Of a DNA stretch of 64,000 nt, positions 54,869 through 63,611 are shown in pieces. How positions within the stretch are numbered: the first letter of the stretch is position 1; each line of letters opens with the position of its first letter. Made by a program: the position numbers and the translations under genes. The notes under the pieces were generated by a model. It searched no databases, had not been told where the DNA came from, and saw only the letters and a list, made by a program, of their open reading frames with translations. Source of the DNA: Nitronereus sp964503895 (GTDB taxonomy: Bacteria; Nitrospirota; Nitrospiria; Nitrospirales; UBA8639); assembly GCA_964503895.1 (NCBI GenBank), contig CAZDCF010000002.1, positions 62,001 to 126,000 of the forward strand. Direction: 5' to 3'.

Positions 54869-57121
54869 TTAATCTATAACATATTGTTTTATTGATGTAT
54901 TCCATATTTCAAATAATTCAGATATTGGCAAATCAACCTCAATTTTAGATGTCCTACCAACTCGAATACTAAGGTTCTGGCCTCCAACCTGTCCAATATC
55001 CGCGGCCAAAACGCCACATTCTTTGGCAAAGGATAACACATTTAGCGCGGCATTAGGAGAAACAGAAATCACAACCCGAGAAGGAGTTTCTCCAAAGAGC
55101 AAAGCATCGGTTCGAATCCTACCCCCATCCACCAATTGAACATCAGCCCCCGATAGGCTCCCTTCCCCGAAAAACGGAGAAAAACAGCATTCAGCAAGGG
55201 CCACCGCTAACCCACCGTCTGAACAATCGTGCGCAGATTGAATCCACCCACGCTGAATCATCTTCAGCAGACAGCCCTGAAGAGCCTTTTCAACTTCAAA
55301 ATTTAGTAGGGGGGGACTCCCCTGCTCCCGATAATGTACGATTTTTAGGTATTCAGTTCCACCTAAATCTTCCTTGGTTGCACCGAGAAGAATTATACGA
55401 TCGCCAGGATTTTTAAACCACTGGGTTGTCACCAGGTCGAGAGGTTCAATTAGGCCCACCATTCCCAAAATCGGCGTAGGATAAATGGAAATACCATTCG
55501 TTTCGTTGTAGAGGCTTACATTGCCGCTGACTATCGGCACATCAAGTTCCCGGCACATATCTGCAATACCTTCAACTGCCAGCACAAATTGCCACATAAT
55601 ATCCGGTCGTTCAGGATTCCCGAAATTCAGACAATCCGTTAATCCAATGGGCTGGGCTCCCGAACACACCAAATTACGGGCAGCTTCAGCTACAGCCAAA
55701 GTCCCGCCCATATAGGGATTCAACAAGCAATAGCGACTGTTACCATCCGTCGTCATGGCCAGTGCCTTGTTTGTGCCTTTAATCCGAACCACTGCCGCAT
55801 CCGAGCCTGGCCGAACAATGGTATTAATACCCACCATATGGTCATATTGACGATACACCCAGGATTTGCTGGCAATTGTTGGGGATTCTAATAATTGAAG
55901 TAGCACGTTTCCGGCATCCTTCACATCAGGCACATTGTCAAACGTAAAGTTCTGCAACATGTCCTGATATTCAGGCGGCTTAACCGGGCGGTCATATTGC
56001 GGGGCTTCATCAGCCAGGGCCTTGGCGGGAATTTCTACAACCACAGTTCCACTTTCTTTAATACAGACAAGGCCATCGCTCGTAACCTTGCCTACTACGG
56101 CTGCATCAATTCCCCACTTTTTACAAATGGCCAATACTTGGCCCTCTTTCCCAGACTTGGCCACAAGCAACATGCGCTCTTGAGATTCTGAGAGCATTAG
56201 CTCATACGGCGTCATATTGGATTCACGACGAGGAACATCCGCTAATTCTAGTTCTATACCCGTCCCAGCCCGTGAAGCCATCTCACATGAAGAACTCGTG
56301 AGACCTGCTGCCCCCATATCCTGAATACCCGTAAGAATATCTTGATCTAAAAATTCCAAACAGGCTTCCAATAGCAATTTTTCTAAAAATGGATCACCAA
56401 CTTGGACATTCGGCCGCTTTTGATCTGAGGTATCATCAAAACTATCTGAGGCCATCGTAGCCCCATGGATGCCATCGCGCCCGGTCTTAGCTCCAATGTA
56501 TAGCACTGGATTCCCAATACCCTTGGCCTCACCACGCAACAGTTGATCGGTCTTCACAATGCCGATACAAAACACATTTACCAATGGGTTTTTGCTATAG
56601 ATATCATTAAAGACAATTTCCCCACCGACCGTAGGCACTCCAATGCAGTTGCCATACCACGAAATTCCCGATACTACGCCCCTAAGTAAATGCCGATTTT
56701 TAGCTTGATCAAGCTCACCAAATCGGAGGGAGTCAAGGAGAGCAATGGGGCGCGCGCCCATTGTGAAGATATCCCGAAGAATGCCGCCTACCCCGGTTGC
56801 CGCACCCTGAAAAGGTTCGATAAATGAAGGGTGGTTATGGGACTCCATCTTAAACACAGCAGAAAGCCCATCGCCAATATCCACAGCACCGGCATTTTCC
56901 CCAGGCCCCTGAATTACACGCTCCCCTTCTGTGGGAAACCGCTTCAAATGAATCCGTGAACTTTTATACGAGCAGTGCTCACTCCACATCACAGAAAACA
57001 CGCCCAACTCGGTAAGATTCGGCTCACGCCCAAGGCATTCAAGGATTTTCTGATATTCCTCATCAGTCAACCCATGCCGCTTAATCACTTCAGCTGTAAT
57101 GTTAGTCGAAGAGGACTGCAT
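54869..57121 (-). CDS. purL: Phosphoribosylformylglycinamidine synthase, PurL (small type)
   Basis: 750 residues, the Bacillus-type length, so separate PurQ and PurS subunits are needed and are not in the window. ATP-dependent synthesis of FGAM from FGAR. Marks: MWSEHCSYKSSR near residue 46, KMESHNHPSFIEPFQGAATGVGG, GDDT-like SDSFDDTSDQKRPNVQVGDP, and SAHDCSDGGLAVALAECCF. It is followed by purF, so purL-purF form a unit. The 221-base gap upstream contains a repeat-like palindrome (57189). Confidence 0.96.
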   Translation of the reverse strand: MQSSSTNITAEVIKRHGLTDEEYQKILECLGREPNLTELGVFSVMWSEHCSYKSSRIHLKRFPTEGERVIQGPGENAGAVDIGDGLSAVFKMESHNHPSFIEPFQGAATGVGGILRDIFTMGARPIALLDSLRFGELDQAKNRHLLRGVVSGISWYGNCIGVPTVGGEIVFNDIYSKNPLVNVFCIGIVKTDQLLRGEAKGIGNPVLYIGAKTGRDGIHGATMASDSFDDTSDQKRPNVQVGDPFLEKLLLEACLEFLDQDILTGIQDMGAAGLTSSSCEMASRAGTGIELELADVPRRESNMTPYELMLSESQERMLLVAKSGKEGQVLAICKKWGIDAAVVGKVTSDGLVCIKESGTVVVEIPAKALADEAPQYDRPVKPPEYQDMLQNFTFDNVPDVKDAGNVLLQLLESPTIASKSWVYRQYDHMVGINTIVRPGSDAAVVRIKGTNKALAMTTDGNSRYCLLNPYMGGTLAVAEAARNLVCSGAQPIGLTDCLNFGNPERPDIMWQFVLAVEGIADMCRELDVPIVSGNVSLYNETNGISIYPTPILGMVGLIEPLDLVTTQWFKNPGDRIILLGATKEDLGGTEYLKIVHYREQGSPPLLNFEVEKALQGCLLKMIQRGWIQSAHDCSDGGLAVALAECCFSPFFGEGSLSGADVQLVDGGRIRTDALLFGETPSRVVISVSPNAALNVLSFAKECGVLAADIGQVGGQNLSIRVGRTSKIEVDLPISELFEIWNTSIKQYVID

Positions 57122-57188
57122 ACCTAGAAAACTAAAGAATAGCCTTAAATCGATCTCAGATTGTAATTGCCGATTTTCTTAACGCTAT

Positions 57189-57220
57189 CCCCCTCCTTTG
57201 TAAGGAGAGGCTAGGGAAGG
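57189..57220. repeat. Possible REP-like palindrome
   Basis: CTCCTT-TGT-AAGGAG (57193-57207) forms a perfect six-base stem with three-base loop and is flanked by CCCC and by the purine-rich tail AGGCTAGGGAAGG. Similar CCCTCCTTTGTAAGGAG units occur as dispersed repeats in several genomes. Only one copy was noticed in this window. Confidence 0.35.
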
Positions 57221-57342
57221 AAGAAAGCTTCTAACTCATACGGCAGATAATACATGTTTATGATAAAAAAATAAAAGGTTGGATTCACAATAAAGAAACA
57301 TCAGAAATGACGAATTTGGAATTTAAAAAAAAAGACAACAGT

Positions 57343-58197
57343 TTACTTTGGATTAATTCCAATAATATAGGAAATCCAGGCTGTATCCGCTTCTCCTTTT
57401 TTTGCGCGGTGGTAGATTTCCGTACCTTTACCTGTTTTTTTATCCGTACCTTCCCAAAGAAAGTGTACATCCTCAAACCCAGCCTTCCGCATGACTTCCA
57501 TCACCTCAGGCATGGTCCATAACCGCCAATCATAGACAAAGGCGTTACGCAATTCACTCCCATCTTGAAAAGCATAATGAATGCGGCAAGTGTAAAAATG
57601 GGATGCGGGATCAAAGATATCTTGATCCCAAATAAACGTAAAATCACCGATGCCATCATCGTCGGCATTTTTCACTTTACGCGGTTCTTCCTGCAGAACG
57701 AAAGTTTCACTCCCTCCCAAAATATCCACCATAAACATGCCCCCGGGTTGGAGTGCTTGTCTCGCTCTCTTGAAATATTTCAAAAGCAGTGAACGTTCCT
57801 TAAATACCATATAACTAAAATTCATGGCTACAGTCATTTGAGCTTGAGAGCGATGCCGGTCCAAGACATTGCCATGAACTAGAGTTAGGTTTTCTTTCTG
57901 TTTAGGAGTTAGACGCGATACATTATGCTTGATGCCCCATTCGAGAGTTGGCCAATGCAAATCCACTCCTACGGCCCGGTTATTCCGGTGGTGAGTAACG
58001 AAATATGTAGATAGATAGGCAGTGCCGCAAAAATCTTCCCTGAAATTTCGAAGTTTTCTCCCGGTGTATAGTTCATAGTGATACTCAAAAAAAGGAATGT
58101 CATCTTCGGGGCCTTGCACGCTTTTTTGGTACAACATATGCCGATCCGCAATTTCAGCTATTTTTAGGCCTTTTTTCTTTTTTTTAGATTTCCCCAA
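57343..58197 (-). CDS. Class I SAM-dependent methyltransferase
   Basis: 284 residues. A Lys-rich N-terminus (MGKSKKKKKGLK) precedes a Rossmann domain. The SAM-binding loop reads NFREDFCGTAYLSTYF (Glu-Asp-Phe-Cys-Gly-Thr in place of the usual glycine-rich run), with the acidic VGVDLHW and VAMNFSYMVF motifs and GGMFMVDILGG. A long C-terminal extension is present. A small-molecule or protein substrate is possible; none is predicted. It stands alone before the purL gene. Confidence 0.75.
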   Translation of the reverse strand: MGKSKKKKKGLKIAEIADRHMLYQKSVQGPEDDIPFFEYHYELYTGRKLRNFREDFCGTAYLSTYFVTHHRNNRAVGVDLHWPTLEWGIKHNVSRLTPKQKENLTLVHGNVLDRHRSQAQMTVAMNFSYMVFKERSLLLKYFKRARQALQPGGMFMVDILGGSETFVLQEEPRKVKNADDDGIGDFTFIWDQDIFDPASHFYTCRIHYAFQDGSELRNAFVYDWRLWTMPEVMEVMRKAGFEDVHFLWEGTDKKTGKGTEIYHRAKKGEADTAWISYIIGINPK

Positions 58198-58496
58198 GGT
58201 ATCCTCTTTGTATTTGTATGTTGATGTAATGGTTGAAGAGTTCTATCCTTGATAATGGATTGGCATCATACGGAAAGAGCTATGGATGTTTCCAGAGGAA
58301 AAGGAAAAAAGCTTGAAGTTTTTTATAATTTTCCCAAAGTTGTCCAATTCGATTCTGTGACTTATAATCAGAAGAGGAAAACAAAAACCTCTTGCCCCTT
58401 CTCTATTCAACAGGAACGAAGGGAAAAAACGAACCCTCAGACTCTTATCTCAGGAATGGAAATATTCCTGAAAAAACTTAAAGAAGGAGTGGTTGT

Positions 58497-59165
58497 ATGG
58501 AATATGCACGCGAAGAAGCAAAAAACGATGTCCAGGAGGATCCGAAAGCCCGAGAACTCTTGAGGCAGGCATTTGGCAAAACCTCGCGTTGGCCAGATGG
58601 ATTTGGCGGATTTGAGGCGGATTTATCCATTAACGTAAATGGCGAGGTTACCAAGGGCAAGGTCACAGTGAAATCATCCAAAGAAGTTGAAGTATCGTTC
58701 CCTAACGAAGATCTAAAAAAATGGGCACAAGGCCAAATTTCCATGATTGCTACGCACCGAGGCCCACGAAACTTTGATGAATCCGATGGCAAATATAGTC
58801 TTGCATTTGCTGGAGAAGAGAACCATCCACAAGGACCACGCGTTAGGATAGGCGACTCCATGGGTTCCACCTATCGCATCAAAGATAATCGTATTACTCA
58901 AATCAACCGCAAGATGCCGTACGTGGCATTTACCATCAATGTCGAAGATAGTACCCTAACTCAAGATGACAAATATCTCACCACGCGATACACAGTCTAT
59001 TATTTTTCTCCTAAAGACAGCTCGCTATCAAATGTGGAAAGCTTTTCTGATACACACGTCCGGGTCGGCAATGCTGACCTCCCCGCCACACGACGTATTA
59101 TTTCTTATGAAAAGGGAGAAATGATAACTAGAACGATCAACTTTACAAATCATAAGCCTTTATAA
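58497..59165 (+). CDS. DUF3386 family protein
   Basis: 222 residues; AAGGAG lies nine bases before ATG 58497. The sequence matches the DUF3386 pattern known to me from cyanobacteria and plant plastids: ARELLRQAF...FGGFEADLSI, ATHRGPRNFDESDGKYSLAF, RIGDSMGSTYRIKDNRI, YLTTRYTVYYFSPKDSSLSNVESF and a final ISYEKGEMITRTINF. No catalytic site is known for the family, which is mostly beta. Cytosolic by sequence. An overlapping ORF at 58249-58563 in another frame looks spurious. Function unknown. Confidence 0.85.
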   Translation: MEYAREEAKNDVQEDPKARELLRQAFGKTSRWPDGFGGFEADLSINVNGEVTKGKVTVKSSKEVEVSFPNEDLKKWAQGQISMIATHRGPRNFDESDGKYSLAFAGEENHPQGPRVRIGDSMGSTYRIKDNRITQINRKMPYVAFTINVEDSTLTQDDKYLTTRYTVYYFSPKDSSLSNVESFSDTHVRVGNADLPATRRIISYEKGEMITRTINFTNHKPL

Positions 59166-59170
59166 AATAT

Positions 59171-59190
59171 GGATATTCAAAAGAATATCC
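59171..59190. terminator. Perfect hairpin between convergent genes
   Basis: GGATATTC (59171-59178), AAAA loop, GAATATCC (59183-59190), a perfect 8-bp stem just after the DUF3386 stop. No long T-run follows on either strand, so a termination role is plausible but not proven. The rest of 59191-59359 shows nothing recognisable. Confidence 0.4.
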
Positions 59191-59359
59191 GAAAAACGTT
59201 CCATAAAAGCTAGGCGAGTATTTGCACTTGGCTCGAAATCGTTGGTAAATGCCTAGCCAAGAATATGGAAGCGACTTCAATCCTCTGAGAGAAGTGCTTC
59301 GGATTATTAAATTAAAGGTTACCGCGTATTTCCGTATAGTGCTTGGGGCTTAAAATTCT

Positions 59360-60103
59360 TTAAGACAGCCCCTGTCCATTCGTGTTCCCTCCAAATCCAC
59401 CCAAGCCCCCTCCAAATCCGCCCTGTCCTGTTCCCCAATAGACTCTTCTTCGCCATCGTTGAAATGGATGTTTTCGTTCGGGACGCGTAAAGCGCCATAG
59501 GGCATAAAACATGGCAAACACCACGCCCACATTCATCCAAAACCCAGCGCTAGATGAATGCTTCTTTTTGTTGGGCTCTTTAGTTACTTTACCGGATGCA
59601 GAAGCTAGCTCTACTGTTGCTTGATATAACGATTCCCCAAACTTATGATTTCGAAACATTGGAATAAGATGTCGCTCAGACAAAATATCAAGTTCCGGCT
59701 TGCTAATTATGGGGAGCAAATTCCTACCCAACACCACCACAGCTTGTCGTTCTTTTTGTGAAGCTAGCAACAATATTCCTTTTTCTTTTTGAACTGTGCC
59801 AATTCGCCACTCTTCATACAATTTTTCAGCATACTCTCGGGCATGGGAGTAAGGCTTCACTGATTCAATAGTGACAACAATCATTTCAACACCAGTTCGA
59901 TCCTCAAGTTCTTTACACACATCACGAATCCTCGAATGCCACTCACGATTAATCAATTCCGCATAATCACTTATATAACCTAACGGCGTAGGAAATACCG
60001 GTATTTGTTTTATTCCGTAGGGTGGACTCGCCCAAGAAAAAGAGCTAAAAGTTAAGAATGAAGTCAGCAATACTGAGGAGGCAATCTTCATCATGCGCTT
60101 CAC
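59360..60103 (-). CDS. TPM-domain protein (YgcG-like), exported
   Basis: 247 residues. The signal peptide MKRMMKIASSVLLTSFLTFS (cleavage near SWA) is followed by a TPM domain (about 40-165; YISDYAELINREWHSRIRDV, GVEMIVVTIESVKPYSHAREYAEKLY, EKGILLLASQKERQAVVVLG). A membrane helix (about 190-205) and a Gly-rich tail (about 225-247) follow. The layout is that of YgcG/DUF477 membrane proteins, some with acid phosphatase activity in plastids. The gene overlaps the nucleotidyltransferase-like gene by four bases (ATGA). Confidence 0.83.
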   Translation of the reverse strand: MKRMMKIASSVLLTSFLTFSSFSWASPPYGIKQIPVFPTPLGYISDYAELINREWHSRIRDVCKELEDRTGVEMIVVTIESVKPYSHAREYAEKLYEEWRIGTVQKEKGILLLASQKERQAVVVLGRNLLPIISKPELDILSERHLIPMFRNHKFGESLYQATVELASASGKVTKEPNKKKHSSSAGFWMNVGVVFAMFYALWRFTRPERKHPFQRWRRRVYWGTGQGGFGGGLGGFGGNTNGQGLS

Positions 60104-60867
60104 TTGAAACGTCCCTCTTGCTCCAGTGTATCAATTTTTTCAGCTAATTTGACTAAGGCATGAAGGTATCGTTCCAAAAGCTTAGGCGCCTCGTGTTTAC
60201 CTGGCGAACTTTGCCCCCGCTTCATCAACCATACTTCTCGAAAAACATGGTCGTCGATCTGCAAGATCGAAGTGAGTCGATCTAAAATGGAATCAGGAGT
60301 GCCATCCGTTGGTTCACGCAATAACCTATAGAGGCCACGAATGCAGGGAATCAATGCAGTTAAGGAGATAGGTAACAAGGCGTAAATACCTTCAGGTTGC
60401 CCATCAGCCTCGACAAACTGTTGCCGAACCCTCAATATATTCCCTCGAATTTCACGTTTACATTCATGAAGAAGATTTTGGTTTTCCCTAAAAAGTTCAG
60501 GGAACGGATCATGACCGAACAGCACAATATTTTTTTCTCGAATATCCAAAAATTCTAAGGGAAATGCATTAACGAATTGACTGAGTTCATGACGCGTAAA
60601 CATAAGTGGGGCCAAAATACGTTCCTCAGCCCACCTCCGATTCAGTTTGCTGCATCGGTTTAATATATCTAAGGTAATATTTAGAAAAATCATTAAAATA
60701 TTAATATTAGATCGCCCTTGTAGGAAATCTCCTCTGGCTAAACTTCCATATAAAATGATGGAGTCTACATCCTCTCCAATAATTTTCTTTGCGTCCACAA
60801 GGTAAGCACTAAGGATGTTACGCGTCTCTTCAGGTATTCCTGCCCACGTTGATGGAAATTTTGGCAT
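60100..60867 (-). CDS. Nucleotidyltransferase-fold protein with degenerate metal site
   Basis: 255 residues. An N-terminal minimal nucleotidyltransferase-like fold carries YGSLARGDF (Gly41-Ser42), the usual first motif, but the D-x-D pair that follows is Asn54-x-Asn56 (SNINILMIF). The helical C-terminal half (about 120-250) resembles antitoxin-like or HEPN-like helices only in general shape. Without the two Asp ligands a normal NMP-transfer reaction is unlikely. Its stop overlaps the TPM gene, so the two are probably coupled. Function unknown. Confidence 0.62.
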   Translation of the reverse strand: MPKFPSTWAGIPEETRNILSAYLVDAKKIIGEDVDSIILYGSLARGDFLQGRSNINILMIFLNITLDILNRCSKLNRRWAEERILAPLMFTRHELSQFVNAFPLEFLDIREKNIVLFGHDPFPELFRENQNLLHECKREIRGNILRVRQQFVEADGQPEGIYALLPISLTALIPCIRGLYRLLREPTDGTPDSILDRLTSILQIDDHVFREVWLMKRGQSSPGKHEAPKLLERYLHALVKLAEKIDTLEQEGRFK

Positions 60868-60902
60868 AAGCGTTAACTGATATTTGGGGTCGTATTTAAA
60901 CC

Positions 60903-62177
60903 TTAACGTGATAGTACATGAGACGGAAGTTGATTGGCCCGAGGGTCAGGAATAAAACCAACAGCTTGCAAACGATCTATTATGCCAAATGGGGGCGTTT
61001 TTCTTAATCCAGCTTTGGCACTTAACATTTGATACTGAAGGCGACGATTCTGATCAATGGTTGAAAACACGCGGTTTCGCACCCACGTTAACAACGGATT
61101 GGCCGTATTCCAAAATAGGACTTCCTCATCAGCCAACCGTTGAAGCATCTCTACCTGAGGCCTTCGCTGTTTCTCAAATACCTTGAGCGCCTCAGCCGAA
61201 AAATTTTCCTGCTCAAAACAGGTTGTCAATATATCAGCCAATGACACCGCATCGACCATAGCTTGCATTCTACCTTGGGAAGCATGAGGGTTCATGCCAT
61301 GCGCCGCATCCCCAATTAAAACCGCTCCATCAGTCACCCAGGTTTTGGCTCGTGCTCTCCCAGTTCCCATGTAAGCAGTTTGCTCCCAAGACTGTAGACC
61401 TTCAAAGGTCTGAGCCAACTCCGGATAGATGACGCACCATTTTTCTCTTAACGATTTTATTCCTTGATCCTTTACCAGCTGAAGCGAATTCGAGGCTATC
61501 ATGTAAAACAGGTATACATGGTGACCCGCAGCTGGAAAGACCCCAAAAATTTCTTTTTTACCTAGAAAATATTGAGATTCTTCTATTTTTTCAGGACAAG
61601 GCAATATCGAAATTAAATAACTATCTTTGTAATGATGTAATTGAGTTGAAATTCCTAATTGTTCTCGAACGCGGGAAAAGGGTCCATCGGCTCCAACCAC
61701 TACTTTGGCGGAGATTCGCATATTCTGTCCCTGGGTTTCAGCTTCCACCCCGACCACTTTCTGGCCTTCTTTAAGAACGGACTTAAACACAGAGTTGTAA
61801 AGCAATCCTCCAGAATTTCGTTTTTCTAACTCCTCTAATACCATGTGATGAACAGTATTGGGAAGAGTCACTAAGGCTCTATTATAGGGGGGAGGAAGAA
61901 GATGATAATCAATTGTACACAACCGACCTCCGCCAATCTGACGAAAATGAAAATGTCTGACCCGATGGATAGCCTCTTTCGGAAGTTTGGAAAGAAGCCC
62001 AAGTTGATCAAGAATTTGTTGCCCATTGGGTTGCAGGATCTCACCACGCAAACCGGTGGGTGGACCAGAGCCTTGTTCAATGACCAAAGTTCTGATGCCT
62101 TTTTGTGCCAGCAACAATCCAAGGATGGCCCCACCACCCCCAGCTCCAACTATCACAACATCAGTTTTGATCCCCAT
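60903..62177 (-). CDS. FAD-dependent monooxygenase, UbiH-like
   Basis: 424 residues. The dinucleotide fold VVIVGAGGGGAILGLLLAQKG begins at residue 6. The second FAD motif GDAAHGMNPHASQGRM (near residue 285) holds the conserved Asp and the active-site loop. VVGADGPFSRVREQL is the DG motif. The family hydroxylates aromatic rings or isoprenoid quinones; the substrate here is not identifiable. The ending PDPRANQLPSHVLSR is not a membrane tail. Upstream of the nucleotidyltransferase-like gene by 35 bases on the same strand. Confidence 0.87.
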   Translation of the reverse strand: MGIKTDVVIVGAGGGGAILGLLLAQKGIRTLVIEQGSGPPTGLRGEILQPNGQQILDQLGLLSKLPKEAIHRVRHFHFRQIGGGRLCTIDYHLLPPPYNRALVTLPNTVHHMVLEELEKRNSGGLLYNSVFKSVLKEGQKVVGVEAETQGQNMRISAKVVVGADGPFSRVREQLGISTQLHHYKDSYLISILPCPEKIEESQYFLGKKEIFGVFPAAGHHVYLFYMIASNSLQLVKDQGIKSLREKWCVIYPELAQTFEGLQSWEQTAYMGTGRARAKTWVTDGAVLIGDAAHGMNPHASQGRMQAMVDAVSLADILTTCFEQENFSAEALKVFEKQRRPQVEMLQRLADEEVLFWNTANPLLTWVRNRVFSTIDQNRRLQYQMLSAKAGLRKTPPFGIIDRLQAVGFIPDPRANQLPSHVLSR

Positions 62178-62256
62178 AGGATGAGACCCTATAATCTAGG
62201 CAAAATAGCTCTGATCAAAAAAAGGACCTGGATTAGGCCACCAGCCAGTTGCGTAA

Positions 62257-62634
62257 CTAATCATTTTCAAAGATATCTTGAAAATGATCCCCTGCCTCCT
62301 CCCAAGCTGAAGGATGAGTACTTTGCAACCAGTGTTTGAGAAATGCTTTCTGGTTTCTAGCTAACATTTGTTTGATTTGGTGGGTTCGTCCTTGAAGCGG
62401 TTGCAAAAATCCTACATTTTTAACCGGATCAAGCGTGGCGGTTCGGACATAGACGTTGGTATAGGCGGTGGGCTCATCATCCTCTCCATCGCCCTGAAGC
62501 CATACAGAGATATATTTGTCCATATTTAGGCCAGAACTGTCCAGGGCCGGATCTGTTTCGTGGAACAAATCGTTCTCCGTCTGCTGGAGCGGGGTTGCCT
62601 CTTGAGCCTTAAAAAGAAAATTATGATTCCACAT
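62257..62634 (-). CDS. Protein of unknown function, 125 aa
   Basis: No family recognised. Acidic N-terminal half (ENDLFHETDPALDSSGLNMD), then a beta-like section (KYISVWLQGDGEDDEPTAYT, NVYVRTATLD) and a helical C-terminal end. No signal peptide. Upstream of the monooxygenase gene on the same strand with a 79-base spacer. Length and steady codon use make it a real gene candidate. Confidence 0.5.
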   Translation of the reverse strand: MWNHNFLFKAQEATPLQQTENDLFHETDPALDSSGLNMDKYISVWLQGDGEDDEPTAYTNVYVRTATLDPVKNVGFLQPLQGRTHQIKQMLARNQKAFLKHWLQSTHPSAWEEAGDHFQDIFEND

Positions 62635-62938
62635 AAGGAACCATTAATCCTTTAAAATGTTGAATATCTATTCAATCGCACCAAGCCATACTGTCAAGGA
62701 CACCAAATAAAAGTCAACTCTCCAATATCCGGAACCCATATTAATTTAATGCAGTATCCGCCAAGAAACCATCAACAATCTTTATCCTGTCCAGGATTTA
62801 CTCTTGAGGGAAAATTCTGTTAAGGTCTCCCTGAGTTCATCCTACCTATTGTGATGACGTAGTTTTACACGCATCAAGTTGAAGGGGCTGGCTAACCAAA
62901 TGTTCCAGATTCATCGTAAAAAGAGGGAGTCAGTACTT
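62635..62938. other. Divergent intergenic region without recognised feature
   Basis: This 304-base stretch lies between the divergent genes at 62634 and 62939. It should hold promoters for both, but no convincing -35/-10 pair, terminator or structured RNA was found. Only the ribosome binding site GAGGGAG at about 62923 was noted, before the lipoprotein start. Confidence 0.5.
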
Positions 62939-63571
62939 ATGAGACAATTCATTTTATTTGGATACACGATGTGTATCCTAGTGATCGCCGGATGCGCTGG
63001 TGAGCAATTTCGGTTATGCGCTGAATCAGGAGAGATCGTTCAAATTAGGTTAAACGATGTGATGTATTCAAATATGGAAGATGCCGGTAAAAACCTCTCG
63101 GTATCTGTAGCCGCATTTGAGGATAACCGACCACCATCGAAACACCTAGGATCTCATAAATGCCAACTTGCAGGGGATGCCTATTTTCACCTGAAAGATC
63201 AAAATCTCGGACAAGGAATGTCAGATGCCTTTGTGGATTTTCTGAAAAAATCTGCCTTTCAGGTCGCCCCACCAAGTGATGAAGCCGTAGACATTGACAT
63301 CACTGGTAAAATCACTAGATTTACTGCCAAAGCCACGCGAGGCTTCTTTTCTACAAACGCACAGATTGATATGATCATGGAATTCACCATTGAGAATAAA
63401 GCTGACAACAGTACAGTCCACATGATTATTCGCGCCGGCGGTACGAATGACGTCGTATTCTTCAACCCTGAAGATATGGAAAGATTTGTGAACGAAATTC
63501 TTCAAATAAGCTTTGAAAGATTTCTTGAGAGAACAGAGGTGAAGGGAAAAACCCTTCGGCAAAAAATCTAA
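62939..63571 (+). CDS. Lipoprotein, YajG-like
   Basis: About 210 residues from ATG 62939, chosen because GAGGGAG lies about ten bases upstream and the product then opens with a lipoprotein signal MRQFILFGYTMCILVIAGC (acceptor Cys19). The mature part has LSVSVAAFEDNRPP, a long middle with AFVDFLKKSAFQVAP, and DIDITGKITRFTAKATRG, a pattern like YajG or related envelope lipoproteins that carry an outer-membrane-assembly fold. The role is unknown. It is convergent with mtnA. A longer in-frame start exists at 62879. Confidence 0.7.
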   Translation: MRQFILFGYTMCILVIAGCAGEQFRLCAESGEIVQIRLNDVMYSNMEDAGKNLSVSVAAFEDNRPPSKHLGSHKCQLAGDAYFHLKDQNLGQGMSDAFVDFLKKSAFQVAPPSDEAVDIDITGKITRFTAKATRGFFSTNAQIDMIMEFTIENKADNSTVHMIIRAGGTNDVVFFNPEDMERFVNEILQISFERFLERTEVKGKTLRQKI

Positions 63572-63611
63572 AGCCGAGTATTTAGAGGCAACAATCTAAT
63601 CAGCTTCATCT

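Noticed and set aside
58249..58563. 104-residue open frame overlapping the DUF3386 start
   Set aside because: It overlaps a well-supported gene in another frame, has basic low-complexity composition and no family resemblance.
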